A stretch of 64,000 nucleotides of DNA from Hybos culiciformis (lineage: Eukaryota; Arthropoda; Insecta; Diptera; Hybotidae), in contig OZ023273.1 in assembly GCA_964007475.1 (NCBI GenBank), forward strand, positions 82,624,598-82,688,597, read 5' to 3'. Of this stretch, positions 1-12,450 are shown piece after piece (positions within the stretch are counted from its first letter, which is position 1; each line of letters begins with the position of its first letter). The notes under the pieces are model-generated. The model saw only the letters and a program-made list of their open reading frames with translations, made no database searches and was not told the origin of the DNA. The translations under genes were made by a program, and so were the position numbers.

Positions 1-977
1 ATTAAAAATTATGCGCACTGGGGCCAAAATGACAAAAGATATTAGAATTGGATGTGGTTAAGCTAAGAACAAAAAGAAAACCTTATTATTATAGAAATTG
101 TGCAGGGTGAAATAAGATTACTCGGCGAAAGTAAGAAGAATCAATTCCGAGCCTTGAAAATAAAGAACTAGTTTTTATCCGATGCAATCGATAACGATAA
201 ATCTCCCCAAAATGCGGAAAATGCAATATGTTTGGCTTACAAACAGATCTCACTAAGTACATTTTTTAGGTTTTTTGTTTTTTTTTTTATGCTAAGTTAA
301 CTAATTCTAATGCCAATTTTATGCTGCCAAAACCTTATTATTGTGCAAGTTATAAGCCTAAGTTTAATTTCACTAAGTCAATTGTGAATAGTATTAAAAT
401 ATTAATTATATAAATAATATAAATATGAATATAATATAGATATAATATTACACGAAGAGAAATTATTAACATTAATTATTAATTTTCGGAATAATTCATG
501 CGGTTTTTGAGCATAATATTGAGCTATGACTTGCCTAAGAATAATTTAATCCATTTATAACCGAGATTGTGAGAAAAAAACTTTGTCATAGGGCACGAAA
601 AGTTTCTCATACAATTTGAATTGCAATATGAATAAATTATTCTTCTTTTAAATTAAACTGTGAATCTTTTTTAATAATGTCCTCGAGTATTTAACAAGTT
701 AATCAATTTTAATCAAAAATAATAAATAATATAAATAGAATACAAATAATTTGTGCAATCCTTTTCTAAACTTTAAGGCCTAAAGAACAAATTTCAACGA
801 TATAAAATTTCATATTTTGACTTTTTGTTTTATAGAAGTCGACTATAACTGATAACGTATGGGTTCGTATAGGTTTTCTGAAAAATAAAACAGATTAAAG
901 ATGAGTTAAGAAAATGCAAATTTGTGTAAAAACTAATTTTCTTAGTTTTGTCATATTTTCGTTTCGTGGTTTTTTTG
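1..977. other. AT-rich intergenic DNA
   Basis: No reading frame, repeat border or structured RNA that I can support. The stretch is AT-rich with short homopolymer runs and ends at the TTA target site of the next element. Confidence 0.6.
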
Positions 978-1438
978 TTAAGCGCTATTTAAAGGTAATA
1001 CACAGATCGGGTAAAATAGGGTTTTCCATATAAAATTTTTCGGTGAAAAATGCTAAGTAAAATATTTTATTCAATTTTTCTTCATTAGTACATAATTAAG
1101 TACACAGATATCGGAAAAAATCTGGCATGTAAAAAGTTTTTACAGATATTTCGAATAACAGAATTTAAAACTTCTGTTTTGTAGATATTTCGAAAATAAT
1201 TTTTCCTACAATTTATCTACCTAGGCAGTAAAATCAAAGGAAAAAAAAATTCAAATGAAAAAATAATATAAAAAAAATTTGAGTCAGCATCAAAAGCTAA
1301 AATTTAAAATATTTTTATAAAATGTGGTAAATAAATAATTTTTTTTTTTTGTCAATTATTTTGAATATTGACAGATTAAACAATTCCTTTATTTTTCTAC
1401 CTATTTTTCTATTAAATTTTTACCCGATCTGTGTACTA

Positions 1439-1690
1439 CGAGCCCTAACAAGTATGTATTCGGACACTAGATATTTTATAAATTTATTTATTTCAAAACT
1501 GTATATCTTTGGTTCCTTGGAGGCTAGCATCTTTTATAACCATTCATTTTAAAGGTAAGTCTGTCTACTATAATAGTAAATAAGAAGCAAAATTATTTTA
1601 AAATATTTTTATTTAATAAAATTAAAAAATTAAAAAATTCGATTTTTTAACAAAAAAAAAATTGACAATTATGAATTCGGACACCTTATT
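1439..1690 (+). repeat. Left terminal inverted repeat of the Tc1 element
   Basis: Pairs with 2893-3144. It starts CGAGCCCTAACAAG next to the TA target and ends ...GGACACCTTATT. Both arms are 252 bases, implying no indels between them. Confidence 0.9.
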
Positions 1691-1700
1691 TTTTTCATAA

Positions 1701-2778
1701 TTAGTATTGAGTAACATCTCCTTTTACCCTAATTACTGCTTGCACTCTATTTGGCATAGAGTTAACTAGTTCTTGACAGTCTTCAATTGAAATCGCGTTC
1801 CAAATTTCTTTAATTTTTTCCTTCAAATCTGCAACAGTTCTTTGTGGATTATTTCGCAATTTTCCTTTCATTATCCGCCACAAAGATTCGATCGGATTTA
1901 GATCGGGGCTTGATGAAGGCCAGTCTAGAACATTTATATCTTGATATTGCAACCAATTTTTCGTAGCTTTCGCCGTGTGAGAAGATGCTCCATCCTATTG
2001 AAAAGTAAATTCACCCATAGAAGTAATTTTATTTAGTGATGGCAAAAGATTTTCCTCCAAAACATTAATATATTTTTGGGCGTTTACTGTGCCATCGATG
2101 AAGTGCAAATTTCCTACACCTTTAGCAGACATACACCCCCATATCATGACACTCGCAGGAAATTTTACTGTTCGTTTTAAGCAGTCTTTATGGTAAGTCT
2201 CAGATTTGGTTCGAATGACCCTTTTTCTAGAGTCGCCAACACACACGTCAAATTTTGACTCATCGCTAAATATGATGGCGTTCCATTGCCTCTGAACCCA
2301 AAATTGTCGTTCCTTTGCCCATAATAACCGCTTCTTTTTTTGCTTGATGGTTAGTAGTGGTTTTTCTTTTGCCTATTTCCAGTAATTTTAATTTATTAAT
2401 TAAAAAAAAAATTTAATTCATTTAAAAAGTACCTTATAAAATCCATAATTCAATTTGTGAATCCATGTTCGTGTCGTTTCTCGGGAGACAGGTTTGAGTA
2501 TTCTGCTACACCATTTTTCATTTATGTCTCGGACGGTACTTCTTCGATTTTTTTTTAAAATCACAGCTAACGCTTTTTTATCTCTTGGTGTTAATATAGA
2601 TTTTCTTCCACATTTTTCATTAGGCTCAATTGATTTTGTTAACTTGAACTGGTTTATAATGTCAGCGACCGTAGATTTCGGAATATTAACATCTTTCGAA
2701 ATTTCCCTCACACTTTTACCTTCTTTTTTCAGTAATTAATTTTCTAACTTCGTTACAAACTGCCTTGCCTCGCGTCAT
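1701..2778 (-). pseudogene. Tc1 transposase (DD34E), recently inactivated, with a 60-nt intron
   Basis: This would catalyse cut-and-paste transposition of the surrounding element at TA sites. Reading from the ATG at 2778 (MTRGKAVC) there is an N-terminal helix-turn-helix region (VREISKDVNIPKSTV), then a catalytic core: first Asp in IIFSDESKF, second Asp in DGASSHTAK and Glu in NPIESLW. Exactly 34 residues separate the second Asp and the Glu. A 60-nt segment at 2373-2432 begins GTACTT and ends TAG after a pyrimidine-rich stretch; removing it joins GFYK to AKEKP in phase 0, so it is most likely a spliceosomal intron. Two lesions are visible: one extra base near 2724 and an in-frame TAG at 1995-1997 where Gln is expected. 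Apart from these the frame totals about 338 codons, normal for Tc1. Confidence 0.9.
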
Positions 2779-2892
2779 TTTCAAAACAAATGATGAAAAA
2801 AACTATAAGCACAATACAGAGAAAACAAATTCCAAAGAAAACAAAGAAATGCCTAACTCTCGGCCTGCTAGAAACAGTACAGTTACAAAATT

Positions 2893-3144
2893 AATAAGGT
2901 GTCCGAATTCATAATTGTCAATTTTTTTTTTGTTAAAAAATCGAATTTTTTAATTTTTTAATTTTATTAAATAAAAATATTTTAAAATAATTTTGCTTCT
3001 TATTTACTATTATAGTAGACAGACTTACCTTTAAAATGAATGGTTATAAAAGATGCTAGCCTCCAAGGAACCAAAGATATACAGTTTTGAAATAAATAAA
3101 TTTATAAAATATCTAGTGTCCGAATACATACTTGTTAGGGCTCG
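2893..3144 (-). repeat. Right terminal inverted repeat of the Tc1 element
   Basis: Reverse complement of 1439-1690, same length, with the same paired ATTCGGACAC sites. The TA target duplicate follows at 3145-3146. Confidence 0.9.
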
Positions 3145-3164
3145 TACCTGTAAATAGCGCTTTA

Positions 3165-5152
3165 ATAAAAAATGTTAATTAATTTATAAAAAGAAAAAAT
3201 AAGTGTCTTTATTGAGTTTCAATTAAAATGAAATAAAATTTTCCTATATAAACATACTTTAAACATATATGTATTCTTTCGTCATTATTCAATAAATTAG
3301 GATATAATTTTTTTTTTTTTTTTTAGTTTTAAAAATCATTTAACATTATTTATAAATTTATTTATTGACGTTCAAAATTAATGGTACCATTATAAAATCG
3401 GAAGTTCACTTGCGCATATATCATTTTTATTTATATTCGAATTTTTCTTTATTTTTGTATGGGTCACGTGCTCAATGTCCTTTTCGGCATACACCATTAA
3501 ACTAACATAAGTCAAAATGAGGGTAAATTGCATGTATCTTCCCTTTTTTATTTTTTTTTTATGTTGTTGGAGTGAAAAATTTTGAAATAATTATTTTTCA
3601 TTGTTTCTTTGGAAAGGGTGTGTTTTGGCAAGTGTCATTAAGTATACAATTTTCTTTTTTTTAAACTTGTTATGAATTTATGGTGGCTGTACTATGGTCT
3701 GGTTATCAGCAATTATGTGAATAATATTATTTGAATTGAATTCAATAAAAGGTTTCTATCTTGGATTAATATATTTCTTAAATTTGAGTTTAATAAAAAA
3801 AATTTACGTCTGGTATGCGAGTTTTTCTTCTGCAAGAACAAAAATGAAAACTACAAAAAGGTAAACTAATTAAAATCAATCGATTTTCGCTTGATGATGA
3901 AAATGTGGATCATAACATGACTTACAGCGTCAAGATATCAAAATTTCATAAACCTAAATAAACTTTAGTCTATATACTTTAGTCCAAATTCAGTTATTCG
4001 TTTATGCCTTCCTAAACTAAATAGAGCTTTCAGATATAAAGTAACGCCAAAAGTTGATAGTTAAGATTAGAAGAACTACTTAAAGCCCTGTTGTCGCATA
4101 CGGTTGAAACTGAAAATGAAACTGATTTTCAGTTCGGTTGTACATTTATTCAGTTGGAGTTTCAGTGGGCGGTTGGAACACAAACTAAACAGAACAAGTG
4201 GTACAAAATATCGTTGCTTTTCACGAAGTCGATAATTGTTTCTTCATCTGCATCCGTAATTTTTTTTTTTGCCGGTTTTTCCATTATTTTGCTGGTTTTT
4301 TATTTTAAAAATTAAAAAAAAAACAATCAAACCGATTTTGATGTTTGAAACAAGTCAAAATCACTTCTTTCAGTTTCAGTCGCTGTGCAAAGGAAATTCG
4401 TGATATTTTCAGTATACGAGAAAACATTAATGTATAAATAATATTAATCTAGATCTTTTCATCGGAATTCATGTGAACTGCAAATTATCTGATTTTTTTT
4501 TTTAGTTAGCGTTGGTGGTTAAACGAGATGATACTTCAAACGAGACATGGAAAAGGGGTGTTTTTTGATTCTCGTATAAAATATATAATACGACTGATTG
4601 ACTTTATGTTGACATTAGAAATTTACTTAAAAAAATTTATTTTGTTCAAAATAAAGTAATCAATGATTAGAGGAATATGCTATTTGTCAGTGGACAATAT
4701 TGAGTTTGACAATTTGTGAGAAAATTGTTATAAATAAAAAAAAAATAGAAAACAATAATAATAAGGGAGCGGAGACTTCAATTTCGATGAACAATACGAA
4801 GATGACAAAACCAAAATAAAAAAGGGATAATTTTAATTACAATGATTTGGTTTTTTTAGTTTTATTTTTTTGAAACTATAATTTATTCCCATGACTAACT
4901 CAATTATTGTTCTTAGAAATTGCTAATTAAGCAAATAAAAATTAGAGATTTGATTTATTTTTATTTTGTTTTATAATAATATCAGAAAAAATATTATTGA
5001 GTTATTATACATAGTTTTTAATTTCATTTATTTTTAATTAATAATGCGGGTAAAAAAAAATAATTAATTGTCTTCATAATAGTTTTTTTTTTTTATTAAT
5101 ATAAACATTTTTAAAGTCTAATAATTCTTATTTATTGAGAAATTTTTCTCAT
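3165..5152. other. AT-rich intergenic DNA
   Basis: No supported gene. Around 4080-4390 there is a weak hint of a terminal-repeat pair (GGTTGAAACTGAAA and its partner), but no matching target site, so I do not call an element. Many A and T runs. Confidence 0.5.
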
Positions 5153-5155
5153 TTA

Positions 5156-5577
5156 CTTGGGGTTTATACTGTATGGTTTCGAAGATTAAAACTAAAATTA
5201 TTTTTGAATGTGTACGTAAAATTTGAATAAAAGAAAATAATTTTCGTTTTAATCCGGACTAAAAATCTTGGTTAAATATTTGATTAATTTTTATCAAAAA
5301 AAGAAAAAAAATAAATAAATAAAAAGTCAAATAATGTTAATATTTATTAGATTTTTGCTTCGATTTTAAAATAATAACTACAGAATTTTGAAAAATGAAA
5401 TACTTTAAAATGAAATATATGACATTTAATTGACAAATTTTTCTTTACTTTTTTTAGTCCGATTAAAAAAAAGATTTTTAATCTAGACGTCGAAGATTAT
5501 TTCGAATTTTCCCACAAAAATACATTCAAAAATAATTTTGGTTTCAATTTTCGAAACCATCTAGTATAAACACTAGG
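5156..5577. mobile_element. Palindromic MITE
   Basis: The two halves are imperfect inverted copies. The left arm reads CTTGGGGTTTATAC then ATGGTTTCGAAG; the right arm is the complement with a few substitutions. Flanking TTA occurs at 5153-5155 and 5578-5580. The 422-bp unit has no coding capacity. The superfamily is uncertain; the TTA flank would fit PIF/Harbinger. Confidence 0.7.
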
Positions 5578-5963
5578 TTAAATAAAATGTTTTTAACTCG
5601 AAATAAAAACTATTGAAATTATTAAAGTAACAATTTTAGGTAAATTCGGTAATTAGTAAAATTATTGAATAGGCCTGCATTTAGAGCTTTATGATATGCA
5701 CTCACATAACAGATGGCTTCCGCAGTTATAATTTCATTATATCATTATACATGTAAACCAAATCGAAATAGTTGCTAATTTTAGCATAATTTCTTATTTG
5801 TTATAACTAGTGAATTTAAATGTTTATTTATAATAGCCCATTGCATCCATCTTGGATGTGGGCCAGCTATAAAGTTATAACTAAAACTGTAATACTTTCT
5901 ATTATTTTTATTCTATTTTGTATTGTAAATTATTATATATTTATCCCCCTAGCCGCAGCTATC

Positions 5964-6985
5964 TGCTTATTCTGTTTGAATAGCGTCAATTGCTCTTCAG
6001 GTTCTAAAATTCTTGTGTATGTGCAGCGGCGTATTACACCGTAGGCAAATTAGGCAATTGCCTAGAGCACCACGATTTGGGGCACCAAAATACTAAAAAA
6101 TTTTTTCACATATATATTTAAAACTATAATTTTCAGTTGTCTGCTAACTCTTTTAAAACAGAAAAATCTTAGATTGTGACAAATCACATAAGATTATTTT
6201 GTAAATTATTCAAATTTTAGTATGTATTGAAAGTGCCCACAACAAAAATTAATTTTGTTGATTTATTTATAAATTTGAAGAGCATAAAGTGAGACAAGTA
6301 TCGCTGTGACTGAGAATAATTTAGGACCGGGAAATGAAAATTTATGAATGAATTTATATAGAAAAATTTTCTAAGCTTAAAAAAAAGTTAACAGAAACAT
6401 TCCAAATTCAGACAACGAATTTTGGCACTGCCCAGCTTGGTAGGACAGTCCAGTTCTGAGTGTATATTTGAATTTTGTTATTCATTTTTAATTATTCAAT
6501 TATTTTATTTTAATTTTTTCAATTCTTTTTCTATTTTTATTTATAATTTGGTTACATAAATTAATAAATAAATATATGTGTATAAATAAAAGAAAGCATT
6601 CCTTATTATATTAAAGTTGTTTATTAGTTTATGTAAGTTTTAATGTAGAAAAATTTTAATTGCCTAGGTAGGGCACCATAATGTCATAACACGCCTCTGT
6701 GTATGTGTAATAAAATATGATATAATATATTATATTTTTTGCTTTCTAGAATTTAAAGTTTTGCTATTTCCAAAGTGAATATTGGTTAAATGAATTTAAA
6801 GTTTTTCCATGTCGTGTTACAGTTTTTGCTGTATTAATAGCGCCGATTGCTGTTCAGGATCTAAAATTCTAGAGTATGTGTAATAAAAAATGGTATACAA
6901 TTTAAATTCTTCCCTATGGTGTCTTACAGTTTTTCTGTTTAAATAGCGCCAATTACTGTTTAGGATCTAAAAAAAGAATTTTACG
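5964..6985. repeat. Three diverged tandem repeats of about 110 bp, first copy split by a hAT element
   Basis: The core AATAGCGCCAATTGCT...TTCAGGATCTAAAATTCT...GTATGTGTAATAAAA recurs at about 5975-6015 (continuing at 6708), 6835-6890 and 6940-6980. The hAT element at 6024-6699 sits inside the first copy, right after GTATGTG, and the second copy preserves the uninterrupted site. Confidence 0.7.
6024..6699. mobile_element. Non-autonomous hAT element (MITE)
   Basis: The ends are CAGCGGCGTATTA and the complement of CAGAGGCGTGTTATG, typical hAT tips. A perfect 8-bp target duplication TGTATGTG lies at 6016-6023 and 6700-6707. The sub-ends both contain GGCAATTGCCTA-like and GGGCACC motifs. 676 bp, no coding potential. 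Confidence 0.88.
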
Positions 6986-6989
6986 ATAG

Positions 6990-9960
6990 AAAATTAGAAT
7001 TGTGTTTATTATTATGTACCATCTTTTGAAGAAATTCAGCTAAATTTGAAAAGAATTTATCTACTTTTTTTTTGGAAACGTAGCTGGTAGTTAGTAAAAA
7101 AAATATCGAAATCCACTGTTAATAAATGTACATGTTCTATTTTTCTCAGAAAACTAATTTTATTTGTTTTTTTCTTTTGTTATATTCGGATTTTTTGCCA
7201 TAAATATTCACTATCCCCAATGCAGCTATTAAAACATGCGACTATTTACTAACCTAGCTGTTATATTTTTCAATGTATTACATAATTATTTAATATTGCA
7301 TAATGCAACATCTGTTTCAATGAAATTCATGTACCCAATATGCATAATTAAATACACCTAATATTTTTTATATATACAGAAACAAATAATATTTGTGAAT
7401 TAAATCTTTCTTAAACTAAACAATGCATATACGGAAACTTCTTTTTTTTTTTCGAAAAATTTCAAGGAAAATACTATTCTAACTGATATTGTTACTTATA
7501 CTTACATCAGTAATTTACACATGAATTTCAATGGTGATCTCTGGGGTAAATTATTATTATTATTTATTCAGCATGTTTTCTTCCTGTCCGCATATCTTCT
7601 AACATTATGGGAAACTTTAATTATTTTATAAACCCTTATTCTATATATTCATTTTTAAAGTTTTTACCCACGGTTTCCTCTAATAAAAACTGAATGAATG
7701 TGACTGATTGGAAAATATTATTTAAATACTGGTATAGTTTTCTATTATTATGATGCAAACAATCACTCTTCTTTGGTTAATACATATCGTCAAATATACA
7801 CATTTCATAGATTCTTTTTTCTCTATGTTATTCAAGTGGCAGAAATCATCCCACGGGATGAATTAAAAGAGGTAAAACGACTAAAACATATTGTCGATGC
7901 AATGTGGAAATAAATTTTCATTTCAATAACAAATTTTGAAATTTAATATTGTTGTGTTCAAGAAGAGGGTTGAAATTTAAACGACCTAGACGTACATAAA
8001 AATACTTGATATTTTGGATAAATTAAATAACAGAAATACTATTTAATTTTATCAAATATTTGATATTTGAAAGTAATCAGAATCTATAAATTAATAAATT
8101 GATTTAAGGGTGTAGTGTAGCTTAACTAATTTTAAAACATTTAAAACATTTTTGTCCTTTTCTATTACACTGAGATTTAAAATTCCGACTTAAATTTTAG
8201 TTTCCATTTTATTCCACGCTACGCCGTTCTGAAATTCATGCATTTAAACAACCTTTTTTTATTCATACACAAATTCCTATAATACTCGTAATAAATATAA
8301 TATATAACTGACTAGTTTAAATGGTTTTGATTTTAAAAAATTTATAGATTTATACATTTTATAAAAAAAATATTTTAGACCTTTTGCAGGCTGAAATTTG
8401 TAGTTCGCATTCGGAGAATCGTCACGCTTTGGCTTGGATGAATGAGAACGAAATTACGCATTTTGTGGCAATATTTCTTATGCTAATATAGTAAATAATA
8501 AAAGTGAATAAACGGTAAAAAAAAAACAACAATTACTAAAACAACGATATGTTAAGTATGTTGCAAAACATAAAGAAATCATTAAATAATATAAAGAGAA
8601 AAAGAAGTAGTTTAGAAATAGTTAGTAACGATTATGCTAAAAAAAAATTAATAATATTTGTAATATAATAAACATAAATAAATAATTCTCAAAAATTCTA
8701 AAACATTAAGATAATAACAATAAGCAACTAAAAATATTTTAAAATTATTTAAAAAAAAAAATTGAAAAATAAAAACCTCATCCAGAGTAGATGGAATACC
8801 AAACGTAATCTTCAAAAACTTGCTAAAAACTGACTATAATAATTACTTTCCCAAAGAAAGGAAAACGCCCAAAATTATCTTAACAAAAAAAAAAAAACCA
8901 GGAAAAGACGCAACAAACCTAAGAAAACTTATTACCAAATATTGGAAAAATATTAGAAATCTACACCTGAATACGACTATCTGATTATTATATGTACTAT
9001 CTCATTATATATATGAGTAAGATTCACAGAATTGACAACTTTATTATTTAATTAAAAATAATTTCCATAAGAAATAAACAAAAGCCTAATATGTAGGCTT
9101 TGTACCACTGGAAGGCCATACCATAGTAAATACATACAAAATGATAATGCTGCCACTTAAAAATAAACCACCTAAAGACATATGTAAAAGTTCTAAAAAT
9201 TAAATAAAGAAATAAATATAAACAAAGCATTAAGCTATAAAATTTAATAAAAATATAATTGCACTTGACTAATTTGAAATTAACATAGTGTAATTTTAAG
9301 TCTAGTATCCTTGTACGCGTTAAATTTGTATGTAACATTATATAAAATTTATCATTAAAAAAAATTATTTAAATATTTTTAAAAAAATTTTAAATTAATA
9401 AAATTTAATTTTATGTATATAAACTTTTCATGGAAAATTTAACGAAATTTTAAGATAAGTAATTTTAGTTTTAAGGGGGTGTTTAAATAAGTCCAACAAC
9501 AAGATTATATTTTTTCTTAGATTTTTTAAATTTTATTTAAAAAAATTTAGTTTGGTAATATTAAATTTAACAAATGCAATTTGCAAACTATGTATTTTTA
9601 AGTTGGACACGAAAAAATAAAGAAAAAAACGTTAATAGAAATTTGTTTTAGGGCGTCGGTGAGGGCATTTGCACATGAAACATGGGAGGCAAACTGAAAA
9701 TGTTTGGGAGCTTGTACTTTAGATGTTAAAAATTAATTTTTAAGATTTAGTAATTTGTAGCGGCAATAATACTTTGACTCAATTGATGCCATATTTAGTA
9801 GTTTTTCTATTAAATTTAAGTTTTGCTTCGTCTCGTTATGCGAAATACCAAAGATATTAAAATGTTAAGTAGATGGTGGACCTCTTAGCCCAACTTTATA
9901 CCAAGTATTAATTTTTTTTGAAGCAGTTCTATCAAAAATATTTCATCCTTTGAAACATTA
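6990..9960. other. AT-rich intergenic DNA
   Basis: Nothing supported. Possible open frames are short and low in complexity. A GTCCAAC/GTTGGAC pair near 9480-9615 hints at an old small element but lacks a clear target duplication. Confidence 0.5.
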
Positions 9961-9963
9961 AAA

Positions 9964-10335
9964 TGCTTTTTTAATTAATAAAAAAACACAACCCATAAAA
10001 ACAAGTTTTTGATATAAATCCTTTATATGCTAGGCAATTGATATTTATTTAAATTTTGTTTTCTTTGTATCGATGCCAAAGTCCATTGTCATCGACTACA
10101 AAGCGATGTACAAAATTTCAGCTCGATTGGATACCGGGAAGTGGATGAATTTTGACTTTCTAAGTTTGTGGAAACGAAGTGAAGTTAATATGGATAAAAA
10201 ACTTACTGACATAACAGTTTTTTTTTTAATATGTCAGTAAGTGTATGTGTGCAAAATTTCAACTCGATTGAATACCCGGAAGAGGGTCAATTTTGACTTT
10301 TTAATTTTGTGGAACCGGCGGTGAAGTTCATATAA

Positions 10336-10378
<43 letters not shown>

Positions 10379-11190
10379 TCTGTGATGCAAAACGATGTAC
10401 TTTGTAAGTTTGTGGTAACTGCAGTGAAGTTCATATATAGGTGTGTGTGTGAATATGTCGATGCTAAAGTGCATTGTCATCGACGACAAAACGATGTGCC
10501 AAATTTCAGGTCTATTGGATACCGGGAGGTGGGTGAAATTTGACTTTCTAAGTTTGTCGAAACGCCCATGAAGTTGATATAAAGAATAAGGTAGATAAAG
10601 GTGTGTGAGTGTGAATGTGTCGATGGCAAAGTGAATTGTCATCGACGACAAACCGATGTGCCAAATTTCAGTTCGATTGGATACGGGGAAGTGGGGCAAT
10701 TTTGACTTTCTAAGTTTGTAGACCCGGTGGTGAATTTAATATAAAGATGTGTGTGTGTGTAAATGTGTCGATGCCAAAGTGCATTGTCATCGACGACAAA
10801 GCAATGTGCAAAATTTCAGCTCGATTGGATACCGGGAAGTGGGTCAATTTTGACTTTCTAAGTTTGTGGAAACGGCCATGAAGTTGATATACAGAATAGG
10901 GTAGATAAAGGTGTGTGAGTGTGAATGTGTCGATGCCAAAGTGAACTGTCATCGACGACAAAGCGATGTGCTTAATTTTAGCTCGATTGGATACCGGCAA
11001 GTGGGTCAATTTTGATTTTCGAAGTTTGCGGACCCGGTGGTGAAATGAATATAAAGGTGAATGTATCGATGCCAAAGTCCATTGTCATCGACTACAAAGC
11101 GATGTACAAAATTTCATGTCGATTGGATACCGAGTGGGTCAATTTTGACTTTCTAAGTTTGTGGAAAAAGTGAAGTTAATATAAAGGATT
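9964..11190. repeat. Tandem array of ~160-bp repeats with GT-rich spacers (dispersed family)
   Basis: About seven to eight diverged copies of a unit built from GTCGATGCCAAAGTGC, ATTGTCATCGACGACAAAGCG, CGATTGGATACCGGG and TTTTGACTTTCTAAG, ending GAAGTTNATATAAAGG and followed by a (GT)n-rich spacer. A unique leader (AACACAACCCATAAAAAC ... ATCCTTTATATGC) at about 9985-10040 recurs in inverted orientation at about 60660-60720, so this is a transposed element family rather than a local satellite. Single units also occur near 42050-42175 and inside the composite at 58.7-60.7 kb. Long His/Thr-rich frames on the minus strand here are translations of the microsatellite. Confidence 0.8.
10338..10376 (+). 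repeat. (GT)n microsatellite
   Basis: Nearly pure GT dinucleotide run inside the tandem array, about 19 units. Confidence 0.95.
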
Positions 11191-12447
11191 TAAAAATTAT
11201 AATGTATAATGTAAAGGAGAAAATAAATGTTCATATTACTTATTTTAAAACAAAAAAATATTTAAGAGTAGGAACTCAGAATTAACATAAATTCTAACCC
11301 CAACGACAGAACATTACATAAGATTGCAATCAAACTGCTATGTTATGACAGCCGAAGAATTAGATTTAACCACCACCGCTCATGTGGATTTTGATTTTAG
11401 GACTGATCTTTGATTTTTTTTATAGCTTGTCTGGATGAACCGTGTTCAATTAGATGGAGATTGTTTTTATTGATTCATCTCAAATTTTAAGTTTTACATA
11501 CACTTTTCCTTTCAACGTCTCGATTGTAATACACGTTCATTATAAAATTTGAACCATAATTAAATTTTTTCCCATTACTGTATTCATTAAAATTAGTTTG
11601 TACCTTTACGTGTTGGTACCAGAGAGCAGAAAATTTTATTTCATTTTTTTTTTTTTTTGTGATATTGTTTTTATGAATCATTAATTATTTATTATTTTGT
11701 TTGTCAACTTAACAATATGAATTTTTGATCTCAATGAATAACTGCTTATAAAAATTAACTCTCAAAAGCATTTAATAACATCCTATTTGGCGCGCGGAAA
11801 AAATAACAAAAAACAAAAATGTCACCCTCACTTTAGTGAATTCTAATACAGCTCGTGCCAAAATGTGTTGTTCTACAAACATCTGGAATTTCCACATTGA
11901 AAAACCAAACTATGCCATCATGCACACTCATTAAAATATGTGTTTTCCAAAGAAAAAAAAAAAGAAAAGATTTTAATAATATTATTTCTTCTTTAAATTT
12001 CTAAAATCAATTCATATATTTATTTTTATTTCAAATATTCGCAATCCATTTATAATTTTATATAGGAGTTTGTGTTTTTTTTTTAGTTTTTCTTGAAAAA
12101 TTAAATTTGAGTATTGCACACCTTTAAGATATTGTTTTCTATATATAATCTTTATGTTAAGCGGTAGAACAGAACACCTGGCTTATAATAAAAAAAAGAA
12201 TATATCAATAACAATTATTTTGGAAATATGTACTTACTTTATTTTATTCCAAAAATTCACCCCAATTATTAATAGAAATATTTTTTTTAAACGTATGTAC
12301 ATTAAGAACAAAAATTTTCTTTTAAGAAAATATAAATGGAACGTTAACTTTTCTTTGGATTATACTGTACTATTTTATAAACATATACTATGCAAGTATA
12401 AAAAAGTAAGTGAATAAAATGAAATATTCGAAAAACGAATAAACTTC
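11190..12447. other. AT-rich intergenic DNA
   Basis: No gene or element that I can support. Confidence 0.5.
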
Positions 12448-12450
12448 TTA

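Larger units (their letters stand above)
1439..3144 (-). mobile_element. Tc1-like DNA transposon with long IR/DR ends
   Basis: A complete element of 1706 bp flanked by TA at 1437-1438 and 3145-3146. The ends are about 252-bp inverted repeats that look essentially identical. Each repeat carries the motif ATTCGGACAC twice, once near the outer tip and once near the inner edge, which is the IR/DR layout in which transposase binds two sites per end. The single transposase gene lies on the minus strand and is damaged by only two point lesions, so the insertion seems young. It landed in the right terminal repeat of an older MITE. Confidence 0.93.
981..3161. mobile_element. PIF/Harbinger-like MITE, split by a Tc1 insertion
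   Basis: The left end (AGCGCTATTTAAAGG, 981 onward) and the right end (3147-3161 plus 1424-1438) are inverted copies over roughly 38 bases, including ACACAGATCGGGT. Both outer ends are flanked by TTA (978-980 and 3162-3164), the 3-bp target preference of PIF/Harbinger elements. The right terminal repeat is interrupted at a TA by the Tc1 element at 1439-3144; removing that element leaves about 475 bp with no coding capacity. Superfamily assignment rests only on the target site and the non-coding structure. Confidence 0.7.

Noticed and set aside
4083..4385. Possible MITE with GGTTGAAACTGAAA ends
   Set aside because: The inverted pairing is short and imperfect, and no target duplication is found.
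9474..9620. Possible small element with GTCCAAC/GTTGGAC ends
   Set aside because: Only 7 bases pair clearly and the flanks do not match.
10234..11075. Long minus-strand frames rich in His/Thr and repeated peptides
   Set aside because: They translate the GT microsatellite and ~160-bp tandem units; the peptide repeats follow the DNA repeats.
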